From Channallabes apus (Eukaryota; Chordata; Actinopteri; Siluriformes; Clariidae): a DNA stretch of 64,000 nucleotides. Below the pieces are notes generated by a model, which did no database searches, was not told the DNA's origin, and worked only from the letters and a program-made list of their open reading frames with translations. Positions 11,742 through 21,845 of the stretch are shown in pieces. Numbering within the stretch: position 1 is the stretch's first letter; each line of letters begins with the position of its first letter. The translations under genes were made by a program, and so were the position numbers. The stretch is from assembly GCA_030522415.1 (NCBI GenBank), contig CM060121.1, positions 24,514,142-24,578,141 on the forward strand. The letters are read 5' to 3'.

Positions 11742-11973
11742 AGAGAGGCGGTGGGTCAAAGGGTAAAGTGCAAACGTGGAGTAATAGGCCTAGGTTTCAC
11801 CTCAACAAAGCCAATATATCTAGAGTTTGCTATCTAGTGAGGAAACATCAGAATTGCAGGGGAAATAAAACATTAACAAGGTTAATTTATTAAAATTTTT
11901 CAAGTTTGGCGGGCCGAATCAAAACATTTAACGGGCCGCATGTGGCCCCCGGGCCGTAGTTTGCCCATGCCTG
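11257..11973 (-). mobile_element. hAT (Charlie-like) internal-deletion derivative with 8-bp TSD
   Basis: The ends are imperfect inverted repeats: CATGGGTGGGCAAACT on the left and, reverse-complemented, CAGGCATGGGCAAACT on the right. The flanks carry identical 8-bp duplications CTTTAGTG at 11249-11256 and 11974-11981, the hallmark length for hAT. The subterminal GGGCCGCATGTGGCCCCCGG resembles Charlie ends. The interior keeps only the transposase N-terminus, so the copy needed an autonomous relative to move. Confidence 0.85.
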
Positions 11974-11981
11974 CTTTAGTG

Positions 11982-12212
11982 TATTACAAATATATTGAAA
12001 TCCTCGATAGTACTGTACATTGCAAATTTACTAACAAAAAGTTGTACCATCAGTTAATATATAAAAAGTATACTAACATCATGCTTTTACCAAATTTTGG
12101 AATTAAACTTTAAATATATAAAATAATTGTATTATAGTACACTTTCCAAAAATATATTATTGGAAAATATACTTTAAGTGAAATGTTGGTCTAATTTCCA
12201 AAGTATACTTAC
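11982..12212. repeat. AAGTATACTT-rich repeat, left part
   Basis: AT-rich DNA with several TATACTTA/AAGTATAC motifs, interrupted on its right by the SINE at 12213. Similar motif-rich DNA resumes at about 13396 and is dense at 14280-14750, so these may be parts of one larger old repeat. Confidence 0.4.
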
Positions 12213-12389
12213 GGGCACTGGTGGCTCAGTGGTAGGTGTTTCGCCTGCCATGCGGAAGGCCCGGGTTCGATTCCCAGCCGAGCCCGGATAAAATGGGTTG
12301 CGTCAGGAAGGGCATCCGGCGTAAAAAAAAAATGTGCCAAGTTGTAGTGCGGACTGGGTATTCCGCTGTGGTGAGCCCTTGTTGGGAGC
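12213..12389 (+). repeat. tRNA-Gly(GCC)-derived SINE, 5' part
   Basis: The first 72 bases closely follow eukaryotic tRNA-Gly with anticodon GCC: TGGTGGCTCAGTGGTAG (A box), CGCCTGCCATGCGGAAGG (anticodon arm) and CCCGGGTTCGATTCCCAGC (B box). The acceptor stem does not pair, so it is a SINE head and not a tRNA gene. The body has GGAAGGGCATCCGGCGTAAA and CCGCTGTGGTGAGCCC. The 3' end resumes at 13369-13395 after the solo LTR. ACTTAC at both outer junctions (before 12213 and after about 13390) may be the target duplication. Confidence 0.8.
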
Positions 12390-13363
12390 TGTGAGGGTTG
12401 CCCACTAGAGGGCAGTGTTTTTAGTTTGTAGTTTTTGTTCCTAGACTCAGTTTCCCAGAAGCCTCCTCGGTCAGGTGACGTGGATGCTCACCTGAACTGA
12501 GGAGGGTCGTTAGCACTTATAAATACCTGTTTGTTCTGGGAAACTGGGTCGAGCATTAATTTCTGTTATGTGGGTTTTGTTTTGTTCTGTTTTAGTTTAA
12601 CAGTATGGTTGGCCTTTTGGTTTCAGGAGCACTTTAAGTTAAGTTTGTTTATATTAAGATGTCCTTGTCTCTGTGTCTCCTAGCAGGATTAGCCTCTAGG
12701 AGAATTAGCCTTTTGTGTTTACCCTTTTGTGTAAGTAACCCCCATTGCATGTTTAGCTAGTAGTCTGTTTAAATACTAATGAGGGTGATACTAACATGTT
12801 TAGATCTTAGTCTGTCTAGGCTTTGAGTCTGTCTAGTCTCCTTGTCTGCTTAGCTCTTAGTCTGTTTAGGTACTAACATCTTTAGCCACTAACCTTTAGA
12901 GTTCTTAGTCTGTTTCATACCTAGTCTGCTGTGTACCTTGTCTGTTCATTCCCTTGGGTCTCAGGCTACTGGCCTGTGTAGCCATTAGTCTGATTAGCTA
13001 TGAGCTAGCTTAGCAGCTAATGTGCAGCTCAGCCAGTAGACCTAGCCAAGCCTGTCTTGTGTTTGTTTATCCCTTGCATGCATAGTCCCTAATGTTTAGT
13101 CCGTTAGGCTGTTTCGTGTGTCTTGTCCCGTCCAGTTTGTATCCCATGTCTGTATTGTGTATCAATGTATGTAATCCCTAGTCTTATGTCTAAGTGTTTG
13201 AGTTCTGTTACATTATGCTCCCAAGTTTAAGCCAACTTCCTTATTTCATGTTTTGTTCATGTTTTCATTTTAGTATTAAAGATTCTTTGCGTTTCACTGC
13301 ATCCCCTCTGCATCTATGCCTCAACACCAAGCCCACAGTCCAACATCTTAGCAGAACGTGACA
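12390..13363 (+). mobile_element. Solo LTR with 5-bp TSD GGAGC, inserted in SINE
   Basis: Begins TGTGAGGGTTG and ends AACGTGACA (TG...CA), flanked by GGAGC at 12385-12389 and 13364-13368. Orientation is set by a TATA-like TATAAATACC near 12518 and ATTAAA near 13275. It carries CCACTAGAGGGCAG (12402-12415) and the inverted repeat CCTCGGTCAGGTGA/TCACCTGAACTGAGG. There is no internal coding sequence, so this is a recombination-derived solo LTR. Much of 12700-13200 is loosely repetitive with TAGTCTGTTTAG-like phrases. Confidence 0.85.
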
Positions 13364-13395
13364 GGAGCATCTAAAAGACCAACAACAACTTACTT
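13364..13395 (+). repeat. 3' remainder of the split tRNA-Gly SINE
   Basis: GGAGCATCTAAAAGACCAAC followed by AACAAC matches the end of the related SINE tail at about 22739-22765 (GGGAGCAGCCGAAAAACCAA). Together with 12213-12389 it reconstitutes one SINE interrupted by the solo LTR; GGAGC is duplicated by that insertion. Confidence 0.8.
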
Positions 13396-13564
13396 AAACT
13401 TGTTTTTCAATGTATTTTTGGTGTATTTAAAAAAATATGCTCAAAATAATAATTGTACAAATGTACAGAAAGTATACATTAGAATACAATTTTTAATATA
13501 CGGTAGTCTCGGTATATTATCAGTTAAATTTAAATGTACTTATTAACATCAACTATTATAGCTG

Positions 13565-13866
13565 AACTGCCTGCCGCCTAAAACAATGTATAAATGCAGA
13601 TCATTTCCTGCTATCTGTTTCACCCAGATGAGGATGGGTTCCCTGTTGAGTCTGGTTCGTCTCAAGGTTTCTTCCTATTGCCATCTCAGGGAGTTTTTCC
13701 TTGCCACTGTCGCCCTCGGCTTGCTCACCAGGGACTATCTGACCATTTTGAATCATACACATTCACATTCCATACAAACTTAAATAATTCTTTTGATTGT
13801 GTAAAGCTGCTATGAGACAATGGCAATTGTTAAAAGCGCTATACAAATAAAATTGAATTGAATTGA
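13565..13866 (+). repeat. 3' end of an L2-like LINE
   Basis: Contains GATGAGGATGGGTTCCCTGT, CAAGGTTTCTTCCT, GGGAGTTTTTCCTTGCCACT and AAAGCGCTATACAAATAAAA, followed by a GAATT tail repeat. This is a recurrent fish LINE 3' untranslated end. No polymerase sequence is present, so it is severely 5'-truncated. Confidence 0.7.
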
Positions 13867-15255
13867 TTGGCTCCCCACTCCTCCACTTCTAGTTTGAAAT
13901 AACGGCTGGAAGCTGCATCATCGCGTGCATTATTTCGTATCGTTATTATTTTATTTTCATCAGAACAGGGTAAATTTAACGATTTTTGTTAGGTAATTTG
14001 TAATTAAGTACATACTTTAAGCTGTAGAATATATTGTCTAATGTGTTGTTGATAAATCTTATGTACTTTGATTGTTGTATAATGCTCTGTAGCTCTCTGC
14101 CTGTTTTCAGTCTCTGGGTAACAGCTAGAATCAACACACCAGATTTAAACTTATTAGTATTAGAACATACAGGTACAGTATGTCTGTATGTGCTCAGACA
14201 ACAGTTTAAATTTTAGTTTGTGAACACGTTTTGAACACGTACCGATCCGATACCATTTTCCTAAACATAACCTTACCACAAGCTTACCACAAAGTGTACT
14301 TTGAGTATTTGTAATTGTCCAGAAGTATAACAGCACGCTACTGCTTCAAGAAGAATATACTCATAATATATTAATCATGTATTTGCAATACAGTAAAAAT
14401 TGCTGTAATGTACTTATAATACAATTAAATATATACTTAAATTGTATACTTACAGTAATTACATTACTTAATTAATTACTGTCAGGTATGTATGTTAGTA
14501 CACATACCGCCATATAATTTAAGTGTACTAAGTATACTTAAAGTTGTTCCACTTTAGCACACAAAGGTATACTTAATACACTTAACATTGTGCTTTTGTA
14601 TAATTTAATTACAACTTAAATACACTTAGTACAAAATTAGTTGTTCCAAAATAGCAAACTTCAAGTATACTAAACATTACTCTGCTGCAAGCATACTTAA
14701 ATATGCTTGGATTTAATATACTTAGCATACTTTTTTTCACTTGAGCTCCCTGTACCTGACATGTTGATTAGCATTGCATTAGTGATGCTGCATGATGAAT
14801 CGTTGGGACGTATATTTTATATGCTTGTAAATATTAATATTGGTATCTGGTGCACTGCAGAGTCTATTTTTGTGCAATACAAGTGAGCTACTTGTAGTAG
14901 GAATGAACTGGAAGTAGAGCTGCGGTCTGTTCACATCTGCAGAAATTCATAACTCAGATGTTCGTAAGTCGGGGACTACCACGTTGGTGTGGTCCTTTTA
15001 CAAATTTTTCGTCTAATGTTACAGGTGATCTACTCAAAAATTATGATTAATTAACTCACTTCCTAACTGTGATGATTACAAAACGATTTGTGTTAAATAT
15101 CATACTTCACTGTAGGCCTTTTTATGTTTACATTTTTTTTTGTTATCTTTAGGTTTAAAAACTAAAGTGTTTTTTTTTGTTTGCTTTACATTTTTTTATG
15201 TAATTTTTCACTGTAATTCTAATATGTGCATGTAACTGACAATTAAATATGCATA
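13867..15255. other. Non-coding, AAGTATACTT-rich between 14280 and 14750
   Basis: No genes recognised. From about 14280 to 14750 the DNA is packed with near-palindromic AAGTATACTTA, ACTTAAATACACTTAGTAC and relatives, as in the left part at 11982-12212. The remainder is AT-rich unique-looking DNA. Confidence 0.4.
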
Positions 15256-15344
15256 CAATCTGAATTCCAGAAAAAGTTGTTTTTTAATTTTGAATAAAAT
15301 TAAAACGACTGTACAAGACTTTCAAATCACATGAGCCAATATTT

Positions 15345-15640
15345 TATTCACAATTTTGTTTTTCAGATATGATCTTTCCTGAGATCTTCCTTGGCCACAG
15401 ATCCCCAGTTCTAATGGTGGATGTAGCTATAAAGCCACGGCAGCCAACCTCCACCGGGTACACTATTGCTTTCCAGCCCCGTTGTTCTGCCTCGAGCTTC
15501 AGCTCAGCATATTGCAACCTCTTTCTCTCATTTGCCTCGTCTATTGCATCCTCCCATGTGGCACTGTCAGCTCTATAAAATATATAGTGCGTACAGATTT
15601 GGACCATAGTACCAGGTCTGGTTCTTAACATGAAGAAGTT
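15345..15640 (-). pseudogene. Retrotransposon-ORF C-terminal fragment inside the Tc1 left arm
   Basis: Minus translation reads ATWEDAIDEANERKRLQYAE, LKLEAEQRGWKAIVYPVEVG and CRGFIATSTIR. I recognise this as a conserved C-terminal segment of a family of fish reverse-transcriptase ORFs, downstream of RT. Only about 70 codons remain. It interrupts the left inverted repeat after ATTCACAAT, so it entered the Tc1 element after that element formed, or was carried with it. Confidence 0.6.
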
Positions 15641-15759
15641 AAGAAATGTTTAAACTGAGAAATTTTTTATTTTTAAATTTTATGCAGAAAATTTGCTCAA
15701 TTTAAATTTGATGCATGCTACAGGTCTCAAAAAAGTTGGGATGGGCAAATGTATACCAT

Positions 15760-16880
15760 CTCCTCTTCTTTTCAAAATAGTTTAAAAGATGTCTGGACAT
15801 TGAGGTTATTAGTTTCTGGAGTTTTTGTGTTGGAATTTGGTCCCATTTTTTCCTGATATTTATTTCCAGCTGCTGAAGTGTTTGTGGTCGTCTTTGACAA
15901 TTTTCAAATATTCTCTATACAGTAGGTGAAAGATCTGGATTGCAGACAGGCCAATTCAGCACCAGACTCTTGTACTACGAAGCCATGCTGTTGTAATAGC
16001 TGCAGTGTGTGGTTTTGCTGAAATACACACAGCCTTTCCTGGAATAGATGCCATCTAAAACCTTTATATACTTTTCAGCATTCATACAGTAGAGCCTTCC
16101 AAAACATGCAAGTTGCCCATGCCATATGCATTTACAGTATACACCCCCATACCTTCAGAGATGCTGGATTTTGAATTGACCACTGAAAACACACTGGAAG
16201 GTCTCCCTCCTCTTTAGCCCGGAGGACACAGCGTTCGTGATTTTCAATAAGAATGTCAAATTTGGACTCGTCTGACCATAGAACACTTTTCCACTTTAAA
16301 ACAGTACATTTTAAATGAGCCTTGGCTCACAGGACATGACGGTGCCTCTAGACCATGTTCACATACAGTATGACTTTAGTTGCCATCCACAGATGACGGA
16401 TTATGTTGAAAGACAGGGTTTTTGCAAGTATTCCTGCGCCCATTTATTAATGTCAATTATTTATTTATTAATGACAGGGTTTCTGCAAGTATTCCTGGGT
16501 CCATTTATTAATGTCAATGCCACTGAGTGATGCAGTGTTGTCTGAGGGCTCAACGACCATGGGTATACAACAAACGTCTTTGGTCTTGTTACTTCACACA
16601 GAGATTTCTCCAGTTTCTCAGAATCTTTTTATGATGTTAAGCACTGTAGATGATAAGATTTGCAAGCCTTTGTAATTTGTCATTAAGGAACGTTATTCCT
16701 CATAAATGGAAGTATTCCAGAATCTTTTGATGCACTCGTTCATGGATCGGACAGCCTCTGCCCATCTTTACATTTGAGAGACTCTGCCTCTCTAAGACAT
16801 CTCTTTTGTAGTTCATCATGTTACAGACCTGATACTAGATGTTCTTCCAGCTGAATATTTTCCATATTATTAAAATTTAT
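15760..16880 (-). pseudogene. Degenerate Tc1-like transposase
   Basis: On the minus strand, broken reading frames recover Tc1 transposase segments, notably [15 protein letters not shown] text around 16250-16290 (first catalytic Asp region) and the paired-like N-terminal region around 16600-16800 (complement of AGACTCTGCCTCTCTAAGAC). A local duplication of CAGGGTTT.TGCAAGTATTCCTG occurs at 16420 and 16477. Many stops; dead. Confidence 0.6.
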
Positions 16881-17404
16881 TGCTTTTTCAGTTCTTTGTT
16901 GCCTCCGTCCCAACTTTTTTGGCATTAAATTTGAAATGAGCTTATTTAGTGGATAAAAGTGTCAAATTTTTCTGTTTAAATATTTATGTTCTCTATGTTC
17001 TATTGTGAATACAAAGGTGGCTCGTGTAATTTGAAAGTCTTTTAGCTTTCATTCTATTAAAATTGTCCCTACTTTTCCGGAATTTGGCTTGTATTAATGA
17101 ACTTAAAAACAGTCTGAAACTGTGCCAAGTTAAGGTGCCGCTTCAGTTGCAAGTCGGAAAATCACCTCAAGACAAGAGCACTGGCCCAAAGCTTACTAAT
17201 CTGAAATGAGCACATGGTTTACTTGGAGAGCTAAAAACTCCTATACTTAATTAAAGATACATAAAATTATTTGAGAGATTACTCACAGCAGAATACTCTA
17301 ATTTTAACATGTAGAGCTCATATGCAAAATGTATAAAGGTTGTTAGGGCTGCTAGTGTTACAGTATGTATAGAACATAAGGCCAAGAACAAATTAAAAAC
17401 TCTG

Positions 17405-17618
17405 CTCACTCTCTCATTTTCTTACTGCATATCCGGTACAGGGGCCCGGAGCTTATCAAAGCGGATTGGGGAAATAGGCATGACACATCAGCACAGGGTG
17501 CCAATCTAATGCAGACACACTCACACGCATATTCCGCATACACACACACCTGCCTTGAACTCTGGAGGTGCAAGGTCGCAGTGCTAACCATATCACCACT
17601 GTGCTGCCACAGAAACAC
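17405..17618 (-). repeat. DANA-like SINE fragment
   Basis: Contains TCTGGAGGTGCAAGGTCGCA and GTGCTAACCATATCACCACT (tRNA-like head on minus) with a CA-rich centre and TCCGGTACAGGGGCCCGGAG. Central sequence is deleted or diverged relative to the copy at 7333. Confidence 0.6.
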
Positions 17619-17643
17619 TAACAGAGAAAAGAGAAAATTTCAT

Positions 17644-18771
17644 GCATAACCGTTAACATTTCACAATGTGGATATCTACAAGTAAATTATGACTATCCAC
17701 AATTCCTGTTAGAGATATCTATAATTTAATTCTGTCTAGTCACAATTCCAATTCAAGATATCTTCAACTCACCTCAGTTAAAGATATCTATAATGTCCTT
17801 TTTAGATATCTTGAACTCTATTTTGACTAGTCAAAACTGGATTATAGATATCTTGAACTGGTATTGTCACTAGTCCGAATTAAATTGTAGATATCTCTAA
17901 CAGGAATTGTGGATATCCACATTCCACATTGTGGATATCTACAACTGAGTTAAAGATATCTATAAAGTGAAACTCCATAGAGATGAATGGGAAAAGTGAC
18001 GCCATTTGTCATAGGAAGAATGACGTTGTGGATATCTGGAATAACAATTACAGATATCTATAACTGAGTTTCAGAGGTGTCAAGTAACGAAGTACAAATA
18101 CTTCGTTACCTTACTTAAGTAGAAATTTTGGGTATGTATACTTTACCGGAGTAATTATTTTTCAGCCGACTTTTTACTTCTACTCCTTACATTTTTAAGC
18201 AATTATCTGTACTTTCTACTCCTTACATTTTAAAAATAGCCTTGTTACTCTATTTTTATGATCAGAACGCGCCCCCCCCCCCCGTTTGCATAAGAACACG
18301 CACAACGCCCGCCCCATCAGCCCATCCCCCCCCCCCCCCCCGTTCGCATGATAAGAACACGCACAACAATCCCCCCCCCCCCCGCCATGCTCAGAAAGCG
18401 AGACCTTAATGCTTTTTCCCCCCCTTATGTTACTTTTACTTTTATACTTTAAGTAGTTTTGAAACCAGTACTTTTAAGCTTTTACTTAAGTAAAAAGCTT
18501 GAGCTGATACTTCAACTTCTAAAGAAGTATTTTTGAACCCTAGTATCTATACTTCTACTCAAGTAATGAATGTGAATACTTTTGACACCACTGCTGAGTT
18601 TTGGATATCTTAAATGTTCATTTTGCCTAGGAAGAACTGAATTACGGATATCTCTAACTGTCATTTTGACTAGTCAGAATGCAATTACGACTAGTCAAAA
18701 ATACGTTGTTGATATCTGTAAGGTTCATTCCGGATAGTCAACTTTTGTCATTAAATGTTAAAACGGCTTGC
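17644..18771. mobile_element. Non-autonomous DNA element packed with GATATC and ACTAGTC palindromes
   Basis: About fifteen GATATC palindromes, mostly in AGATATCT or GGATATC context, and five (A/T)CTAGTC motifs lie in about 600 bp of non-coding DNA, split by a hAT MITE. The outer ends form a weak inverted repeat: GCATAACCGTTAACATTT on the left against GCAAGCCGTTTTAACATTTA reverse-complemented from the right. No ORF. Spaced palindromes are typical of transposase-binding subterminal repeats, but I cannot assign a superfamily. Confidence 0.55.
18072..18593. mobile_element. hAT MITE with 8-bp TSD CTGAGTTT and poly-C tracts
   Basis: Ends CAGAGGTGTCAAGTAACGAA and, reverse-complemented, CAGTGGTGTCAAAAGTATTC. 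CTGAGTTT is duplicated at 18064-18071 and 18594-18601. The subterminal ACTTTTACTTAAGTAAAAAG-type text is a known fish non-autonomous hAT family from memory. Three C-runs of about 14-16 bases occur at 18271-18284, 18326-18342 and 18370-18383. No coding capacity. Confidence 0.85.
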
Positions 18772-18775
18772 CATA

Positions 18776-19345
18776 GCCTTCGACCTGTGGTTAGAAGCAT
18801 AGTTCCTTGTTAGTTTTCTGTGTCGACGTCGTTGATTTCGCCGCGGCTGGGTGTGTTCTATTCACAGTTACCGACCTTACGCCCTATTAGTTTCTAAAGA
18901 TTTTCCCAACCACTTTGAGCGATTTGGAAAACTTAATGTTTTGGTGCTCAGATATTAGGTTATTAATTTTTCGGTTATTTTGATTACAAATTCACTTTGA
19001 AACGATATAACAGCGGTACCATTGCAATTATTCTACCTTCGAAGTGCCCTACGGAAGCATTATTTATGCCGGTTGGAACACAGCCTTGGTTTCATTTGTG
19101 CGAAGAGAAGGTGAGTTTTTAAGTGAGTATCTTTAAACATACCCAAAGAGAAATGTCTGATAACAATATTTGTAGTAGTATGTTAGAGGTTTTCACTTAT
19201 AATGAATGTTATCTGTACTGTTCACGTATTCAACATATACAGTGCACAAAGTGTTAAGCACTAAGAAATTGTAAAATTTATACACTACCATAGCGTAAGC
19301 CTATTTAAAATATTACTCAATATATATTCAATGAATGTACCCAAA
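18776..19345 (+). other. Unassigned DNA with an exon-like GAAGAGAAG|GTGAGT
   Basis: Moderately CpG-containing DNA around 18830-18870. GAGAAG followed by GTGAGT at 19108-19113 looks like a splice donor, but no protein motif supports a gene. Confidence 0.2.
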
Positions 19346-19349
19346 TAAA

Positions 19350-19443
19350 TCAACAAACTGGGGTTTGGGTACTGGCTGGGAATCGAACCCGGGCCATCCG
19401 CACGGCAGAGGAAACAGCTACCACTGAGCCACCCCGGTGCCCT
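19350..19443 (-). repeat. tRNA-Gly-derived SINE head
   Basis: Minus strand reads GGCACCGGGGTGGCTCAGTG, then CTGCCGTGCGGATGGCCCGG and GTTCGATTCCCAGCC, the same tRNA-Gly head as at 12213. The conserved GGAAGGGCATCC body is absent, so it is 3'-truncated. Confidence 0.7.
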
Positions 19444-19479
19444 TCTGAGAAGTAGAATATGGATTATTCATAGGTTTAT

Positions 19480-19480
<1 letters not shown>

Positions 19481-19516
<36 letters not shown>
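19481..19516. repeat. (AAT)n microsatellite
   Basis: Twelve tandem AAT units in perfect register. Confidence 0.95.
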
Positions 19517-19520
<4 letters not shown>

Positions 19521-19689
19521 TATACTTGTTTGCAAAAGTATTTAAAGTACATGTGCAGGGGGAAGCCATGTAGGGAAATAAACAAAATATTTATTAACAC
19601 AAGGTCATTCGAGATTCATTTAAGCAAAAAAAAATACAGTATCCAAACTGTAAAAAAAAAAAAAAAAACTAACCAAATTAACAGTTGTC

Positions 19690-19905
19690 TAACCTGCTCC
19701 TGCAGGATGCACTCTGCCTTGATGTGTGTTCGAAGGATCATCATTATCATCATCATCATCCTCATCAGAAGTGTAATCTTCCTCATCCACAGCAGCACCA
19801 GAAATACGCCCCTCTTCCTCATCACAAAGCGGGACATTTTCCTTGACTGCAATGTTGTGGAGAATTGCAGTAACTACAATTACATAGCAGCTTTTGGAGG
19901 GGTTC
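19690..19905 (-). pseudogene. Harbinger transposase C-terminal fragment
   Basis: Minus frame reads VVTAILHNIAVKENVPLCDE followed by a long acidic tail with a (GAT)n-encoded Asp run. LHNIA plus an acidic tail is typical of the HARBI1-like DDE nuclease C-terminus. The catalytic core is missing, so together with the Myb-like piece at 19915-20186 this looks like an internally deleted PIF/Harbinger element. Confidence 0.6.
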
Positions 19906-19914
19906 AGTTTCAGG

Positions 19915-20186
19915 CCACCACTGGACTTGCTTGTTTGGTCACACTTGCAAAGTCACTCCACTTGTTTCTGACTTCCTCTGGGCTTCTCTCATACCCATTC
20001 CCAGAAGCATAATTTTTTTGTGCGATTTCATTCCAATTTTTTTTGTCCAAATTTGTAACTCTGTTTTTTAATTTGGAGAAAAACAAGATTTGATTGTTTC
20101 CCACCTCCTCCAAAAGAACCGCAAGCTCTTTTTTAGTAAATTGTGGTTTTCGTGTAATTTTTTCACATCAACTCTCATTAAACCAT
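19915..20186 (-). pseudogene. Harbinger Myb/SANT-like DNA-binding protein, frameshifted
   Basis: In one minus frame, KITRKPQFTKKELAVLLEEV, GNNQILFFSKLKN and NWNEIAQKNYASGNGYERSP EEVRNKWSDF form a Myb/SANT-like domain of the type found in the second protein of PIF/Harbinger elements, which helps nuclear import and DNA binding. The ATG at about 20186 (MRVDVKK) is one frame off because an A-run has six As where seven would restore the frame. The sequence ends abruptly after the domain. Confidence 0.65.
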
Positions 20187-20205
20187 GGCTGTATGTAAAG
20201 GGACT

Positions 20206-21599
20206 TATATAGGAAATTATATTGAGCAAAATAGGTAACAGGTGTTCACAACACAATCCCAGAATTTTCAAAACCCATAATTTCTTTTTATTTTAATTGT
20301 ACTGGTCTATCAAAAAATGAGTTCAAATGAAATATTGAAAAATGAAAAATGCTGCGTTTGTGCCATTATTACACCACTTCAACGTTACGTCACTGCGAAA
20401 GCGCATTGAATGCGAGCCGAAGAGAGAGAGAAAAAAAATAAACACACTGTACAGTAGGGGGCGATATGTGCCTATGGCACTACTCCGCCATTGTATCGAA
20501 GAAGAAGAAGAAGAAGAACGACAGATTAAACCAACATAGTTCTAACCATGGAAGTGCGACACAGGTACTATGGCTTTGGGAAACACTTGTGACTAGTTAG
20601 TTAGTTTCTTCAACGTTGCATCGTACAAAGGTGGTTAAGCAAAGAGATACATAGTTGTACGGGAAACGCACCCCTGAACGTGAATATTCAACCTGCTCAA
20701 GCAAATTGATATTTGGCTATAATATAGTTAAATGTCCCATCGCTGTTATGCTCTATGTACAGTATAACAGGTGTGCTAAAAATTGTTATTTACATCAACT
20801 GTCGGTCACCAGCATGGGTAAGAATAGGTCAGTACAGTTTATTTTCCTCACTTTTTGGCTACATAGTACTAGTAAGAATTTTAAACTTCTTTCACCCCTG
20901 TTAACACTGTTAGAAAATATGTGGGTATTTAACCATATAGGCCATACTTTACTATAAAGTACAGTATTAGTACTTAATGCTTTCATATTTAAAAAAGAAA
21001 ATCAGGAATCAGTTGGATTTTACTGCTCTATTGATTTACTAAAGAAGACACAATAATTATTTCCAGTTGTTATTGCATTGAATGCTTTGGAACCTCATTT
21101 ACGATTGAAGAACTTTATAAAGTTTTTTCCCCCCACTGGACTCTTTTTTTTTTTTTTAGTTTTCTCTCCTTCTTTGCTGTTCCAAAACAAAATCTGTTGT
21201 TAGACATAAATGATGTCATTCTAATTCTTTTAAATCAGTTGTTACCATAGAGATAATGACCTATTATTAAGAGTGCATTAATACAAATCTTGCAACCAGC
21301 ATTCCTGTCAGAGCTGTCCAAAATTACGAATTTAGTAGTGCTTTAGTAGAATGTTTGATTAACACATGCACTAATCCTTAACACATCAGGAAAAATGAAG
21401 CCAAAACATAAAAGGCCTCTGAGGCACATACTGTAAAAGTACAGCTATGGTTAAGTCCAATGCATAGATACAAAGTAACAACTCCAGTTAATGTTCACAT
21501 CAAACATCAAAGGGTTAAGTGTCAAGTTGGATGAATAAACATCAAAGGGTTAAGTGCCAAACCTGATTTCACACACAACAGCTTCTAGAGATTAAATAA
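20206..21599. other. No recognised gene; short (GAA)n at 20500-20518
   Basis: AT-rich non-coding DNA. Near 20460-20530 a phrase CTCCGCCATTGTATCGAAGA followed by (GAA)n is seen; I associate this with repeats near fish genes but cannot place it. Short open stretches at 20342-20539 and 20655-20957 show no motifs. Confidence 0.35.
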
Positions 21600-21845
21600 A
21601 ACATGTACAGTATTGGGCAGCAATTCTGTGTGCAGAAATACCCTGTCGATTAGAGAAGTCGTTGGGGAATGGTCAAACAGATTCCATGTGACAAGAAAGC
21701 TACAGTAGCTGAAATAATCACATTTTACTTCTATGAAGAGCACAAATGCATCTCAGAAGGTGCATCAGTCCAAGCCTTGAGGAGAATGAGCTAAAGTACC
21801 ACATGAGGTTCCACTCATGCCAAGAAAAGGAATCTGTGTCAGCAT
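21600..21845 (+). repeat. Degenerate interspersed repeat of a common fish family
   Basis: Phrases such as GCTACAGTAGCTGAAATAAT, GCATCTCAGAAGGTGCATCA and TTGAGGAGAATG, followed by GGTTCCACTCATGCCAAGAA, match from memory a frequent fish repeat. The class is uncertain. Confidence 0.35.

Larger units (their letters stand above)
15256..17091 (-). mobile_element. Old Tc1-like transposon with ~200-bp IR/DR ends, TA target
   Basis: Left end CAATCTGAATTCCAGAAAAA and right end, reverse-complemented, CAAGCCAAATTCCGGAAAAG are inverted repeats about 90 bp long at the outside. An inner copy of the AAAAAAGTTGGGA motif lies at about 15727 and 16912, the IR/DR arrangement of Tc1 elements. TA flanks both ends (15254-15255, 17092-17093). 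A LINE-derived fragment sits in the left arm at about 15345-15640. The interior matches from memory a common fish Tc1-like family. Confidence 0.75.

Noticed and set aside
12213..12284. Functional tRNA-Gly gene
   Set aside because: A and B boxes and the GCC anticodon are present, but the acceptor stem ends do not pair and the sequence continues into a SINE body.
18776..19113. Host first exon ending GAGAAG|GTGAGT
   Set aside because: Only a donor-like sequence supports it; no coding sequence, acceptor or known promoter was found.
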